A stretch of 64,000 bases of DNA. Source: Brevibacillus brevis (GTDB lineage: Bacteria > Bacillota > Bacilli > Brevibacillales > Brevibacillaceae). Where the stretch lies: contig NZ_CP041767.1 of the NCBI RefSeq assembly GCF_022026395.1, positions 2,264,501 through 2,328,500 of the forward strand. Direction: 5' to 3'. The first letter of the stretch is position 1, and each line of letters starts with the position of its first letter. Both the position numbers and the translations under genes were made by a program. Under the pieces are notes generated by a model that saw only the letters and a program-made list of their open reading frames with translations, ran no database searches and was not told the origin of the DNA. Shown here piece after piece: positions 16,598 to 25,785 of the stretch.

Positions 16598-17386
16598 ATG
16601 ATCATTGATGTAAGAAAGGTTACCTGGCAAAGAGATGAAACAACCATTTTGCGAGACATTGTCTGGCAAGTGCAAGACAAGGAGCATTGGTGTTTAGTCG
16701 GTTTAAACGGCTCTGGTAAAACCAGTCTGCTGAATATCATTTGTGGCTATGTATGGCCGACAAAGGGGGAGGTCAGTGTATTAGGCAATCTTTACGGAAC
16801 AGTCGATTTGCGCGAGGTACGTAAATCAATCGGCTGGGTAAGCACAGCGCTGATGGCACAGCTTCACGAGCATGAAACCGCACTCCGTGTCGTCTTGAGT
16901 GGTCGAGAGGCAACCATCGGCTTGTATTCCGTTCCAGAGGAGGCAGACGTAGAGAAAGCGTCGGATTTACTTGATACATTTGGATGCCATGCATTGAAAA
17001 ACAGACGTTTTGCCGCTTTATCGCAAGGGGAGAGACAAAAAGTACTGATTGCGCGTGCGTTGATGGCTTCCCCTCAATTACTCATTCTGGACGAGCCTTG
17101 CACTGGACTGGACTTGCTTTCAAGAGAGCAGCTGTTGGCCATGATTGAACAAATCGCCAAACAGCCAAATGGGCCCACGCTCATTTATGTCACCCATCAC
17201 ATCGAAGAGATTTTGCCTTGCTTCACGCATACCTTGTTGTTAAAAGCGGGAGAAGTAGACCAAGCTGGAAAAACAGATGAGGTCCTGACGGCTGAACGTC
17301 TGACAAGCTTTTTCGGCGTACCGGTTCACATTCAACGCTCGCAAGGAAGATCTTGGGTCAGCTTAGGGGAAGAGGCGAAAGTTTGA
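16598..17386 (+). CDS. Stand-alone ABC transporter ATP-binding protein (YlmA/ModF-like)
   Basis: A 262-residue ATPase with Walker A GLNGSGKTSLL, signature LSQGERQKVLIARAL, Walker B LLILDEPCTGLDLL and the switch histidine in VTHHIEE. No permease gene is adjacent. The layout and the EEILPCFTH segment resemble the YlmA/ModF group of orphan ATPases linked with molybdate-type systems; this is a family impression. The ATG at 16598 is preceded by AGGAGTGGAGAG, and the upstream in-frame extension has no ribosome site. Confidence 0.85.
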   Translation: MIIDVRKVTWQRDETTILRDIVWQVQDKEHWCLVGLNGSGKTSLLNIICGYVWPTKGEVSVLGNLYGTVDLREVRKSIGWVSTALMAQLHEHETALRVVLSGREATIGLYSVPEEADVEKASDLLDTFGCHALKNRRFAALSQGERQKVLIARALMASPQLLILDEPCTGLDLLSREQLLAMIEQIAKQPNGPTLIYVTHHIEEILPCFTHTLLLKAGEVDQAGKTDEVLTAERLTSFFGVPVHIQRSQGRSWVSLGEEAKV

Positions 17387-17485
17387 TCGTGTAGGATAAG
17401 TTTGGGCACGAGTCAGCACGGTTGTGCATGATTGTGTATAATAGCAATAAGAAATTGTATCTGGGAGGAGAGGAGAGATGGAGGC

Positions 17486-18175
17486 ATGAACAATGTGATT
17501 GCACCAATCACAGACTCCACCTGGGCGATCATCACCTATGAGGAAGCGTGGAATAGCTACGTGAACAGCTATGTGATCAAACAAGGGAATGCCTTTGTAT
17601 TGATTGATTCTCACCAGCGCAAGCAACGCTCATTTTTTCAACAGGCGTTGGAAGAGATCGGGGTCAAGCCAGATCGAACGGAATATGTCTACTTCACTCA
17701 TCGACATGCTGATCATATTGGAAATGCCGATATGTTCCCTTCTCGAAACAATTGGATTCACCTCGACGATTATTACGAACTGGACGATTTTTCACAGACG
17801 CTATTCGGCCATACGTTTACAGGTAGTGGGGGAGATCTGCCTTCTCTGCGTTTCCGACAGCTTTCCTTTCATACAGAAGGCTCCGTTGCCTTCTTTGATC
17901 CCCAGTCGAAAATATGCTTTGTTGGCGATCATTTATGCTTTGAAAACACAGAACTCGGCCAAATCGTTGGAGGAGAAGTGGACTGTCGGACAGCTTATCA
18001 AGAACACTTGAAGCAATGGGTAGCACGTGAACCAGAGCGAGCAGCGGAGTTTACGGAGGGCTTGGAGATTTTGCAGGATTGGCCCATTGAGTATTTAGCC
18101 ACTGGTCATGGCCCTATTCTTCAAGGCGAAATCAAGGAGTTTTTGCAAGAGTTGATTGCGATTGCTCGTCCGTAA
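17486..18175 (+). CDS. MBL-fold metallo-hydrolase
   Basis: A 229-residue protein with the metallo-beta-lactamase motif HRHADHIGN, a later HTEGSVAFFD, VGDHLCFEN and the terminal ATGHGPI histidine that completes a dinuclear metal site. Substrate is unknown. Start 17486 follows AGGAGAG; TATAAT at 17437-17442 is a likely -10. It is transcribed alone, ending at a strong bidirectional terminator. Confidence 0.88.
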   Translation: MNNVIAPITDSTWAIITYEEAWNSYVNSYVIKQGNAFVLIDSHQRKQRSFFQQALEEIGVKPDRTEYVYFTHRHADHIGNADMFPSRNNWIHLDDYYELDDFSQTLFGHTFTGSGGDLPSLRFRQLSFHTEGSVAFFDPQSKICFVGDHLCFENTELGQIVGGEVDCRTAYQEHLKQWVAREPERAAEFTEGLEILQDWPIEYLATGHGPILQGEIKEFLQELIAIARP

Positions 18176-18177
18176 CG

Positions 18178-18226
18178 AAAAAAGACTTGTGTGCCGCGCA
18201 TTGCCGGCTTGCACAAGTCTTTTTGC
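18178..18226. terminator. Bidirectional intrinsic terminator
   Basis: AAAAAGACTTGTG pairs with CACAAGTCTTTTT, with additional G/C pairs inside the loop region, between convergent genes ending at 18175 and 18228. Confidence 0.85.
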
Positions 18227-18227
18227 A

Positions 18228-18875
18228 TTACTTGCTGGAAGTTGTTGTTTCTTCTTCTTCCACTGATTTTTCTTTTTCTAAATCTTTATCCATGATTTGG
18301 ACGTTATGCTTTTTATACAATTCATCGATCCATTTATCCATATTATTTCGTTTGTTTCTGGATTTTACTTTTTCGATCACTTTCGGGCGAGCTTGTTCAA
18401 ATGTTCCCTCGAACTTATCTTTGTTTTTCTCATAGTATTCTTTGATTTGTTCTTCGGTGATCGGGTTATCCTTCTCGAACAGCTTGTCCCGCAGCATAAC
18501 AGCGCGGACGCCTTCACGGAGCTCTTGCTCAGTCATTTGCTTTTCCTTCAAATACTCTTGGAATCTTTCTGGTGATCCCATTTTTTCTTTGACTGGGTTC
18601 ACACGCGCATCGAGTTCTTGATCGGTTACAGTAACTCCTCGTGCAGCGCCTTCCTGTTTGTACAGCTCCAAGGTGATGATATCAGCCATGATACGCTTGC
18701 CAGCATCTTTTTTCATTTTGTCGTACAGTTGCTCTTGCGTGATCGTCACATTACCAATTTTGGCAACAGGGTTATCCGCAGAGAATGCAGAATCTTTTCC
18801 AGGTGTACAGCCCGCTACAGCGAGACCGAGTACAAGTGCTGAGGCAGCAAGTATAGATACATTGAATTTTTTCAT
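18228..18875 (-). CDS. PrsA/SurA-like lipoprotein lacking a PPIase domain
   Basis: A 215-residue exported lipoprotein. The signal peptide ends at LAVAGC, with Cys23 as lipid anchor. The mature part holds a SurA-N-like helical chaperone region (VTITQEQLYDKMKKDAGKR and TEQELREGVRAVMLRDKLF), as in the N-terminal half of PrsA foldases. The parvulin-type isomerase domain that normally follows is absent; the protein instead ends in a charged tail with EEEETTTSSK. It may help extracytoplasmic folding or anchor another factor. Start 18875 has GAGGT upstream. Confidence 0.8.
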   Translation of the reverse strand: MKKFNVSILAASALVLGLAVAGCTPGKDSAFSADNPVAKIGNVTITQEQLYDKMKKDAGKRIMADIITLELYKQEGAARGVTVTDQELDARVNPVKEKMGSPERFQEYLKEKQMTEQELREGVRAVMLRDKLFEKDNPITEEQIKEYYEKNKDKFEGTFEQARPKVIEKVKSRNKRNNMDKWIDELYKKHNVQIMDKDLEKEKSVEEEETTTSSK

Positions 18876-18940
18876 GAAAAATACCTCGCTTTCTTGATAG
18901 TAATACGACTGTGCATAGAGCAGCGTTACGGGAAGCGGAA

Positions 18941-18973
18941 AATAAAAACCGCACACATAAAGCAATGTGCGGT
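18941..18973 (-). terminator. Intrinsic terminator of the minus-strand TPR gene
   Basis: On the minus strand ACCGCACA pairs with TGTGCGGT and is followed by TTTTATTTT. Confidence 0.85.
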
Positions 18974-18983
18974 CGTCAATCGA

Positions 18984-19670
18984 TTAGCTGGCTTGTGTAG
19001 AGGCTTTTTTCCACTCTTCCAAGCGTTTTTCCAGTACGGTTTGATTCAGATCCAAAAGACTGGCCGATTTGTCCATCAATTGCTTCAGATGGGAAAGGGC
19101 TCGCTCATAATTTCCTTTGGCAGCTTCAATCTCTGCCAAGCAGAAGAGCTTCCAGTCTTTTGCCGATCGTTTGCTTGCGATCAGCTGGTAAGCTTCTATC
19201 GCACTCTCTACTTCACCCAGGCGGGCGTGCGAGCAGGCAATAAGAGCTAAGGAATCAATCATTCCCTGATCACGCTGGTAAATACGAAACGCCACTTCCA
19301 ATGATTCGTTGTATCGTTCGGAGGAATAGTAGACGATCGCCAAGTTGTAAAACAAGTAGTGAATCATCGCTTGATTGAATAACGTTGGTCGTTCTTTGCA
19401 GACGTTGATTCCTTGAACGATATATTTTTCGGCCATTTCATAGTTGCCAAGCATGATTTCATGGGTTGATTTATCCAGCATAGCGACAGCACGGGAACGG
19501 TTCTTCCGATAGGAAGCCTCCAGCCAGCGCAATCGAATATTCAAACGACGTTTGAAAAGATTGGCCATGTACTGAAAGCGGAAGGGCCAGTGCAGGCGAA
19601 TAAACATAACCAACAGCACAGCCGCAATCCCTGCCAGCGTCGATGTCAAATTAAAACTCAAATACTCCAC
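18984..19670 (-). CDS. Membrane-anchored TPR protein
   Basis: A 228-residue protein with one N-terminal transmembrane helix (LAGIAAVLLVMFIRLHWPF) followed by a basic stretch and tetratricopeptide-like helix pairs (AMIHYLFYNLAIVYYSSERY; LALIACSHARLGEVESAIEA; AEIEAAKGNYERALSHL). It is probably a cytoplasm-facing scaffold at the membrane; no enzymatic residues are visible. The start is GTG at 19670 with GAGAGGG upstream. It has its own terminator before the lipoprotein gene. Confidence 0.75.
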   Translation of the reverse strand: MEYLSFNLTSTLAGIAAVLLVMFIRLHWPFRFQYMANLFKRRLNIRLRWLEASYRKNRSRAVAMLDKSTHEIMLGNYEMAEKYIVQGINVCKERPTLFNQAMIHYLFYNLAIVYYSSERYNESLEVAFRIYQRDQGMIDSLALIACSHARLGEVESAIEAYQLIASKRSAKDWKLFCLAEIEAAKGNYERALSHLKQLMDKSASLLDLNQTVLEKRLEEWKKASTQAS

Positions 19671-19750
19671 GTAGTGACACCCTCTCTATTTACGCTGCAT
19701 CTATTACCCCATCTTAGCACAGAACCTGTCCGCATGACAGAGCATTACCG

Positions 19751-21715
19751 CTATTTCGCCAATGGCAAGATATTCTCTTTTTTGGGGGTAGAGAGCTGCT
19801 GCGTTTTGACGTAATCGTCAGAAACGGTATAGAGCGTGTCGCCAATCGTAAGTATCCGTTTAATGTTACTGGAGCTGTCGTACCAGCCTTCGCCTGCTTT
19901 CGCAACATCTTCCTTCGACAGATGGGTGATCTGATCTTTCAGTTGAAATCCTTTTTGCAGATCAAGCCGATATACGTAGGCACCTTGGAAAGTAAAGTGG
20001 CCGTACTCGCGCATATCGTTTTTGGCTTTTTGTTCAGCTGTACGTTCGTGGACGGATACAGGGAAGGCTAGCAGATTTTTTTCTTTGGAGAACAGCAGAG
20101 CCTTGTGATTGTGCAATAGCTCGGAGTCCGTCCCCCTGTCCCCGATAACCGTCTTGAACTTTTCCTTCGGTTTGGTTACATCACTGACGTCAAAGAGGGC
20201 AATTTTCATCCCTTGGTAGTACGCCCAGTCTTTATCAGATTCTGCCTCTTTGCCAAAACCGATGATATGGTTTTCATCATACGGGTGTAAATAGTCGCTG
20301 TAACCTGGAATTTTCAGAGCACCCAGTACGCTTGGCGCAGAAGGCTTCTTCAGATCGAGAACGAACAGCGGATCGACTTTTTTGAAGGTGACCATGTAGG
20401 CGCGATCTCCCATGAAACGGACAGAGTAAATGCGTTCTCCAGGAGCGATGCCTTCCAGCTTGCCGAATATCTCGAGTTTGTTGTTCAGTACATACAAATT
20501 GTTTTTGGACGTAAGCTCATCGTCTCGCCACATGTTCCCGCTCGTGGTGGCGATTCGGAAATAACCGTCGTTTTCATCCATAGAAAACTGATTCAGAATG
20601 CGTCCAGGCACCGACCCTTTTCCCGTATACTGAATGTCTCCCTTGTTCATGGCAAAACGATAAATGGTTGTATCAGACTCAATGGGAGGTGCAACGAAAG
20701 GAGTTGGTACTCCTTTTTGCTTAACGGCTACTGGCTGGGCGGCATTGTTCTGAGTGACGGCTACATACAGATTTTTGGTGGATGCATAGATGTTCTCGCC
20801 AGCGCCGAGATACGTATGCAGTGACATCTTTTCTTTCGAATCATCCAGATTCACGCCAGTGACGATCAAATACTCGGGACGAAAATGATCCGGGAAGTAA
20901 CGAATCTCGCTGTAGGGAATGGTTTGGTATTGATTATCATGGGCGCTGTCTTTATACGTTGGGCCTGGCACTTCCGCTTTCTCTTGCAGAATACGATACG
21001 TATCCATGTAATGATTGGCTGTCACGTACAGGCTCGCGCCGATTTTGCGGGACGACATGTACTGGCCTTCCAGCTCCAGTTGACGAATGAGCCGAGGTTG
21101 TTTTTTGTCCGAAATATCGTAGATCATGGTTTTCACGGACTGCATGCTTTGGAAACGGGGGATGCCTCTTTTGGAAGCAGAACCAGGAGGATAAGAGATG
21201 TTCTCATCCGCTTGCCCGATGACGATGAGTCTCCGATCGTCTACGTACATTTCTTGCGGTACGAATTTTCCATTGTCATAGCTGATACGGCTTGCGACCT
21301 TCATCTCGGTGGCTGGATATGCTTTGATGATGCGTACCTCATCCTGCGTGGATTGATAAAGATAAGTTCCGTCTGATTTGACGATATCTGCTTCATCTAC
21401 GCCCTGCACTTGTGTATTCGTTGTGGAAAAATCACCGCGAGCAGCGCCGCCGGAAGTGTCCGCTACTTTGTTGGCTGTGTTAGGTGCGGCTGCTGGCATA
21501 GCGGCAGTCGTTTCCAAGGTGCCGTAATGATAGCTGTCCAAGTCTGATGATTGGATGAGCTTTTTTAGCTCCGCATAGGAACCGACTACTGGCAACTCTT
21601 CTGTAGTTGCTGCGGCTTGAACGGCTGGCTCCGCAATTGTACCTGTTGTGAACAGGAAGGGTATAGCGGTCACCACCATCACGGAGGCGAGAAGCCCGGC
21701 AAATGTTCTTTTCAT
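19751..21715 (-). CDS. Secreted beta-propeller domain protein
   Basis: A 654-residue exported protein. A signal peptide with hydrophobic core LLASVMVVTAIPFLF is followed by a likely cleavage around AVQAAA. The rest is rich in repeating WD-like strands (TQVQGVDEADIVKSDGTYLY is the hallmark block; ERIYSVRFMGDRAYMVTF; DVTKPKEKFKTVIGDRG), as in the Beta_propel family of cell-surface proteins of unknown function. Start 21715 follows GAGGGGGA. The frame runs further upstream without a ribosome site. Confidence 0.87.
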   Translation of the reverse strand: MKRTFAGLLASVMVVTAIPFLFTTGTIAEPAVQAAATTEELPVVGSYAELKKLIQSSDLDSYHYGTLETTAAMPAAAPNTANKVADTSGGAARGDFSTTNTQVQGVDEADIVKSDGTYLYQSTQDEVRIIKAYPATEMKVASRISYDNGKFVPQEMYVDDRRLIVIGQADENISYPPGSASKRGIPRFQSMQSVKTMIYDISDKKQPRLIRQLELEGQYMSSRKIGASLYVTANHYMDTYRILQEKAEVPGPTYKDSAHDNQYQTIPYSEIRYFPDHFRPEYLIVTGVNLDDSKEKMSLHTYLGAGENIYASTKNLYVAVTQNNAAQPVAVKQKGVPTPFVAPPIESDTTIYRFAMNKGDIQYTGKGSVPGRILNQFSMDENDGYFRIATTSGNMWRDDELTSKNNLYVLNNKLEIFGKLEGIAPGERIYSVRFMGDRAYMVTFKKVDPLFVLDLKKPSAPSVLGALKIPGYSDYLHPYDENHIIGFGKEAESDKDWAYYQGMKIALFDVSDVTKPKEKFKTVIGDRGTDSELLHNHKALLFSKEKNLLAFPVSVHERTAEQKAKNDMREYGHFTFQGAYVYRLDLQKGFQLKDQITHLSKEDVAKAGEGWYDSSSNIKRILTIGDTLYTVSDDYVKTQQLSTPKKENILPLAK

Positions 21716-21897
21716 TTTAATCCCCCTCGTATCTGCTTCTTGCCAAAATTTGCTGTCGGTAATAAGACGACGCACGTTTACGGAATGTTTCACACACTCT
21801 TTGGGCAGCAATCTACGGACAGGTGGGGGAGCGTGTGCTATAATAATAGGCGGTTTATGCTACCATTTACACCACTACGTCAAAAGGGGCGTCATAG

Positions 21898-23433
21898 ATG
21901 GAAAACTTGAAGCAAAGCATTCTGGAACTCATCACGGATACTTCTACGAATCTACCACCAGACGTGCGTCGTGCCGTCAATGCAGCTAAAGTGAAAGAGG
22001 ATCTTGGCACTCGTGCAGCGCTGTCTTTGTCTACGATTGCGCAAAACGTCGTCATGGCAGAAGAAAATGTTTCTCCGATCTGTCAAGATACGGGGATGCC
22101 TACATTCGAAGTGAAAACTCCGGTTGGAGTCAACCAGCTGATCATTAAACAAGCGATCAAAGAAATGATTGCAGAAGCAACCAAAACAGGTAAGCTGCGT
22201 TCCAACTCCGTAGATTCCTTGACGGGTGCAAACACAGGGGACAACCTCGGACCAGGTACGCCTGTCATTCACTTCGAGCAATGGGAAGAGAATGAAATCG
22301 AGATCAAGCTGATTCTCAAAGGCGGCGGCTGTGAGAACAAGAACATCCAGTACTCCCTGCCCTGTGAGCTCGAAGGCCTGGGCAAAGTGGGCCGCAACCT
22401 GGATGGTATCCGCAAGTGCATTTTGCATGCCGTCTACCAAGCGCAAGGACAAGGCTGTAGTGCCGGCTTCATCGGCGTAGGAATCGGTGGGGATCGCACC
22501 TCCGGTTATGCACTGGCGAAGCATCAATTGTTCCGCAAAGTGGACGATGTGAATCCAATTGCTGAACTTGCTGCTTTGGAAGACTACATCATGGAAACAG
22601 CGAACCAACTCGGAATCGGAACCATGGGCTTTGGTGGTAACTCGACTTTGCTCGGCTGTAAAATCGGCGTGGAAAACCGCCTGCCAGCAAGCTTTTTCGT
22701 ATCCGTTGCGTACAACTGCTGGGCATTCCGCCGTCAAGGTGTTCGCCTGAATCCGGAGACTGGCGAAATTCTCCGTTATCTGTATAAAGATGAAGAAGTG
22801 GCGATGGACTTGTCCCCGGTAGCAGCTACGGACGATGCGGGCGAAAAACGCCGCGAGGTTGTTCTGGAAGCGCCAATCTCTGAAGAACAAATCCGCAGCC
22901 TGCGAGTGGGCGATGTGGTCATTATCAATGGTGAAATGCACACAGGACGCGACGCCCTGCATAGCTACCTGATGGATCATGACTGCCCAGTGGACCTGAA
23001 CGGTGGCATCATCTACCATTGCGGTCCGGTCATGCTGAAGGACGAAGCAGGCGAGTGGCATGTAAAAGCGGCTGGCCCGACTACCTCCATTCGCGAGGAG
23101 CCTTACCAAGGCGAAATCATCAAGAAATTCGGAATCCGTGCCGTTATCGGAAAAGGCGGAATGGGTGCGAAAACCCTGAAAGCATTGAACGAGCATGGCG
23201 CTGTGTACTTAAATGCGATTGGTGGAGCGGCCCAGTATTATGCAGAATGCTTGGAAAAAGTAGAAGGTGTCGACTTCATGGAATTCGGTATTCCAGAAGC
23301 GATGTGGCACCTGCGCGTAAAAGGCTTCGCAGCAATCGTCACCATGGATGCTCATGGCAACAGCTTGCACGCGGATGTGGAAAAGTCTTCCGCAGAGAAA
23401 TTGGCTCAGTTTGCAGCACCTGTATTTAAATAA
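21898..23433 (+). CDS. fumA: Fumarate hydratase, class I (iron-sulfur)
   Basis: A 511-residue enzyme of the oxygen-sensitive [4Fe-4S] class, interconverting fumarate and malate in the TCA cycle. The alpha part (residues 1 to about 275) and beta part (about 290 to 510) are fused. Candidate cluster ligands are Cys62 in SPICQDTGMP, Cys187 in GQGCSAGF and Cys274 in AYNCWAF. LRVGDVVIINGEMHTGRD begins the beta domain. TATAAT at 21839-21844 is a likely -10. A strong terminator follows, so it is monocistronic. Confidence 0.93.
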   Translation: MENLKQSILELITDTSTNLPPDVRRAVNAAKVKEDLGTRAALSLSTIAQNVVMAEENVSPICQDTGMPTFEVKTPVGVNQLIIKQAIKEMIAEATKTGKLRSNSVDSLTGANTGDNLGPGTPVIHFEQWEENEIEIKLILKGGGCENKNIQYSLPCELEGLGKVGRNLDGIRKCILHAVYQAQGQGCSAGFIGVGIGGDRTSGYALAKHQLFRKVDDVNPIAELAALEDYIMETANQLGIGTMGFGGNSTLLGCKIGVENRLPASFFVSVAYNCWAFRRQGVRLNPETGEILRYLYKDEEVAMDLSPVAATDDAGEKRREVVLEAPISEEQIRSLRVGDVVIINGEMHTGRDALHSYLMDHDCPVDLNGGIIYHCGPVMLKDEAGEWHVKAAGPTTSIREEPYQGEIIKKFGIRAVIGKGGMGAKTLKALNEHGAVYLNAIGGAAQYYAECLEKVEGVDFMEFGIPEAMWHLRVKGFAAIVTMDAHGNSLHADVEKSSAEKLAQFAAPVFK

Positions 23434-23448
23434 GAAATGTAAAACACG

Positions 23449-23492
23449 AAAGCCTCTGGCGCACTTCACGTGCTCCCAGAGGCTTTTTTTTC
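23449..23492 (+). terminator. Intrinsic terminator
   Basis: AAAGCCTCTGG pairs with CCAGAGGCTTT, followed by a long T-run. Confidence 0.9.
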
Positions 23493-23600
23493 AAACTAGG
23501 CGGAAGAGGAGAAGGAAATAGTCGGATAAATGATGAACTTTCGAGGAACTAACAACGATTGCGGACAGATGAATTTTCATTTTTGACAGGGGGGACAGGA

Positions 23601-24821
23601 ATGAAATGGTTGATTGCTGATCGCGTCATTATCGGAGATGGAGAGCATGTAATCGAACAAGGCGCTGTCGGGATTGATGAGCGAGGAAAGATTGTAGCAG
23701 TAGGGGCAGAAGCGGAGCTTACAGATTCCATTTCAGGAGGAGAAGTAAAGCGGTACAGCGGATGTTCCATTTTACCGGGTTTGATCGATTTACATGTTCA
23801 CATCGGGTATTGGTGGAGCAAACCAGATTCCGCTGAGTATCGCAACAACGATGGACTCGTGGCGTTACTTGCGACAGCGAACTTGAAAGAAGCACTTTCT
23901 TTGGGGGTCACGACGATCCGCGATGTAGCAGCACCGGATGGATTGTGCAGTACACTGAAACTGGCAGCCAAGAATAAGTTCATTGTGTCCCCTCGTCTTT
24001 TTCAGGTTAACCAAGGGATTATTATGACCGGGGGGCACGGCTGGCAATTAGAGGGTGCCCTCAGAGAAGCAAACGGTCCGTGGGAAGTTCGGACAGCCGT
24101 GCGTGAACAAGTGCGAGCAGGTGCAGACTGGATCAAGCTCATGACGAGTCATCGTACACCAACGCCGGAGTTCACACAAGAGGAGTTGGATGCGGCGGTT
24201 GATGAATCTCATCGCTTGGGACGAAAGTGTTGTGTGCATGCCTCGCTCCAACCGGCGATCCAAATGGCGATTGATGCGGGATTTGATACGATCGAGCATG
24301 CAACGTTTATGACTGTCGAACAGGCGGAACAGATGAAAGAAAAAGGACTCGTATGGGTACCGACCATGGTCACCTTCTTCCAGATTGCTGATTATTACAA
24401 GCATATTTGGAATGAGCAGCAACAGGCAAATCAAGGCATATTGAGCGAAGGGCTTATTGAGCAGGGAGCTTTTTTCATCGAATCGGAAAAGGCGTACCGG
24501 GAGAACTTCGCACGATTGATAAATACAGGTGTAAAGATCGCTACGGGTACGGATATTGTATTGGAAGGCTATCCGATTACACCTGTGGCAGAAGAGATTA
24601 AACTGATGGTGGAGCTGGGGATGGAGCCAATTCGGGCGATCCAGGCTGCTACTCAAAACGCTGCCGAGGTGCTGGATCAAGGAAGTAAGATTGGTACGTT
24701 AGCGCCAGGTTATTTTGCAGATTTGCTTGTGGTAAAAGGTGATCCATTACAAGAGATAGAGGTATTGAAGCAAGTAGAAGAAGTGTTACTTGAGGGTGCG
24801 ACAGTCTATTCAAAGTGTTAA
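23601..24821 (+). CDS. Metal-dependent amidohydrolase
   Basis: A 406-residue protein of the imidazolonepropionase-like amidohydrolase group. It has LPGLIDLHVHIGY with the HxH metal ligands, the bridging-lysine region DWIKLMTSH, later histidines in CCVHASLQ and TIEHATFM, and the catalytic Asp in ATGTDIVLEG. The terminal GTLAPGYFADLLVVKGDPL closes the small beta domain. Substrate is unknown; relatives act on dipeptides or N-acyl amino acids. ATG 23601 has AGGGGGGACAGGA upstream. Confidence 0.88.
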   Translation: MKWLIADRVIIGDGEHVIEQGAVGIDERGKIVAVGAEAELTDSISGGEVKRYSGCSILPGLIDLHVHIGYWWSKPDSAEYRNNDGLVALLATANLKEALSLGVTTIRDVAAPDGLCSTLKLAAKNKFIVSPRLFQVNQGIIMTGGHGWQLEGALREANGPWEVRTAVREQVRAGADWIKLMTSHRTPTPEFTQEELDAAVDESHRLGRKCCVHASLQPAIQMAIDAGFDTIEHATFMTVEQAEQMKEKGLVWVPTMVTFFQIADYYKHIWNEQQQANQGILSEGLIEQGAFFIESEKAYRENFARLINTGVKIATGTDIVLEGYPITPVAEEIKLMVELGMEPIRAIQAATQNAAEVLDQGSKIGTLAPGYFADLLVVKGDPLQEIEVLKQVEEVLLEGATVYSKC

Positions 24822-24971
24822 TGGGGCTAAGCCTTGCACTTCCAGGTTTGTAACGGCGTTTGTACTGGGTGTTTGACTATTTTAAGCCAAAATGGGTATT
24901 GGTTTATTGCGCGTGTACCAGGGCGGGCATAGGTTAATAACGAATGATCACAGAAAAAAGGAGTGAGATTC

Positions 24972-25313
24972 GTGAACTATGTAGTCCGTTCGGGAGATAC
25001 GCTGAACAGCATTGCGGCTCGTTTTGGTGTATCCGTTCAGGAATTGATCCGCGTGAATAATATCGCCTATCCTTACTACATTTACGTGGGGCAAAATTTG
25101 TACATCCCAATTACTCCGACACCAACTCCTGGTGGGGATGTCGAGCGTCGTTTGAATCGACTGGAGAACCGAGTAGATGCGCTGCGCGAAGACTATCGTA
25201 GGCTGGATAATCGAGTAGATCGATTGGAGAACCGTGTCACTCGTCTGGAGCGGGCCATTACGCCAACACAACCTCCGCGCCCACGTCCGACCGGCACGCC
25301 TCGTCCACGCTAA
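24972..25313 (+). CDS. LysM-domain protein with coiled coil
   Basis: A 113-residue protein. Residues 1-46 are one LysM module (VVRSGDTLNSIAARFGVSVQ), which binds peptidoglycan. Residues 57-95 form heptad repeats of the form LENRVDxL and LDNRVDRL, a short coiled coil likely to oligomerise. The end is Pro/Arg-rich (PTQPPRPRPTGTPRPR). There is no signal peptide, so it may reach the spore coat or cortex boundary rather than be secreted. GTG at 24972 is preferred since AAGGAGTGAG precedes it. CATAGGTTA at 24928-24936 fits a mother-cell sigma -10. Confidence 0.75.
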   Translation: MNYVVRSGDTLNSIAARFGVSVQELIRVNNIAYPYYIYVGQNLYIPITPTPTPGGDVERRLNRLENRVDALREDYRRLDNRVDRLENRVTRLERAITPTQPPRPRPTGTPRPR

Positions 25314-25413
25314 GCAGCTGGATAGAGGGACGAATAATTTTCCGCATTTCGCAATTTCCCCTTCGCCTGATCCTGCATAAAGTAATACGAGAGGATTAAG
25401 AGGAGGTGCGGCC

Positions 25414-25602
25414 ATGCTAGGGTTAAATGGAAAAAACGTCCGACACCATTTCATGGGCGTCTATGGAAAAGTAGTGCAGATTCGAGAGCTGGTGGATGTG
25501 ATCGACCAAGTTTTTGACTCTGTAAACAAAGTGGGCAATATAGGTAAGGCGATGCTTGGACCTCGTAAGGCAAGTGCCAAAAAGCTCGACAAGCTGAGAT
25601 GA
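25414..25602 (+). CDS. 62-residue hypothetical protein
   Basis: A small basic protein starting MLGLNGKNVRHHFMGVYGKV, with no membrane segment. It has a very strong AGAGGAGGTG ribosome site and ends just before a terminator, so it is probably expressed. The centre (VQIRELVDVIDQVFDSV) is amphipathic. I do not recognise it. Confidence 0.6.
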   Translation: MLGLNGKNVRHHFMGVYGKVVQIRELVDVIDQVFDSVNKVGNIGKAMLGPRKASAKKLDKLR

Positions 25603-25615
25603 ATGGCAAAACAAA

Positions 25616-25650
25616 AAAACCGCGTCCATCATGGAGGCGGTTTTTATTTT
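25616..25650 (+). terminator. Intrinsic terminator
   Basis: AAACCGC and GCGGTTT enclose TCCAT/ATGGA, giving a long stem, followed by TTATTTTT. Confidence 0.85.
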
Positions 25651-25785
25651 TAATTTCATCCGTTGTTCCTAGGGGCATACTCTATCATCAGAATAACTCA
25701 ACTGAAAGAAAAAGTCTACTCTTTTTTTGGGAAATCCCTTATATTTTTGGAGCTGTTATCAACTGACTTCAAAAAGGGGAGTGCG

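Noticed and set aside
21952-23196. 414-codon frame on the strand opposite fumarase
   Set aside because: It is fully antisense to a clear enzyme gene, lacks family patterns and has no ribosome site.
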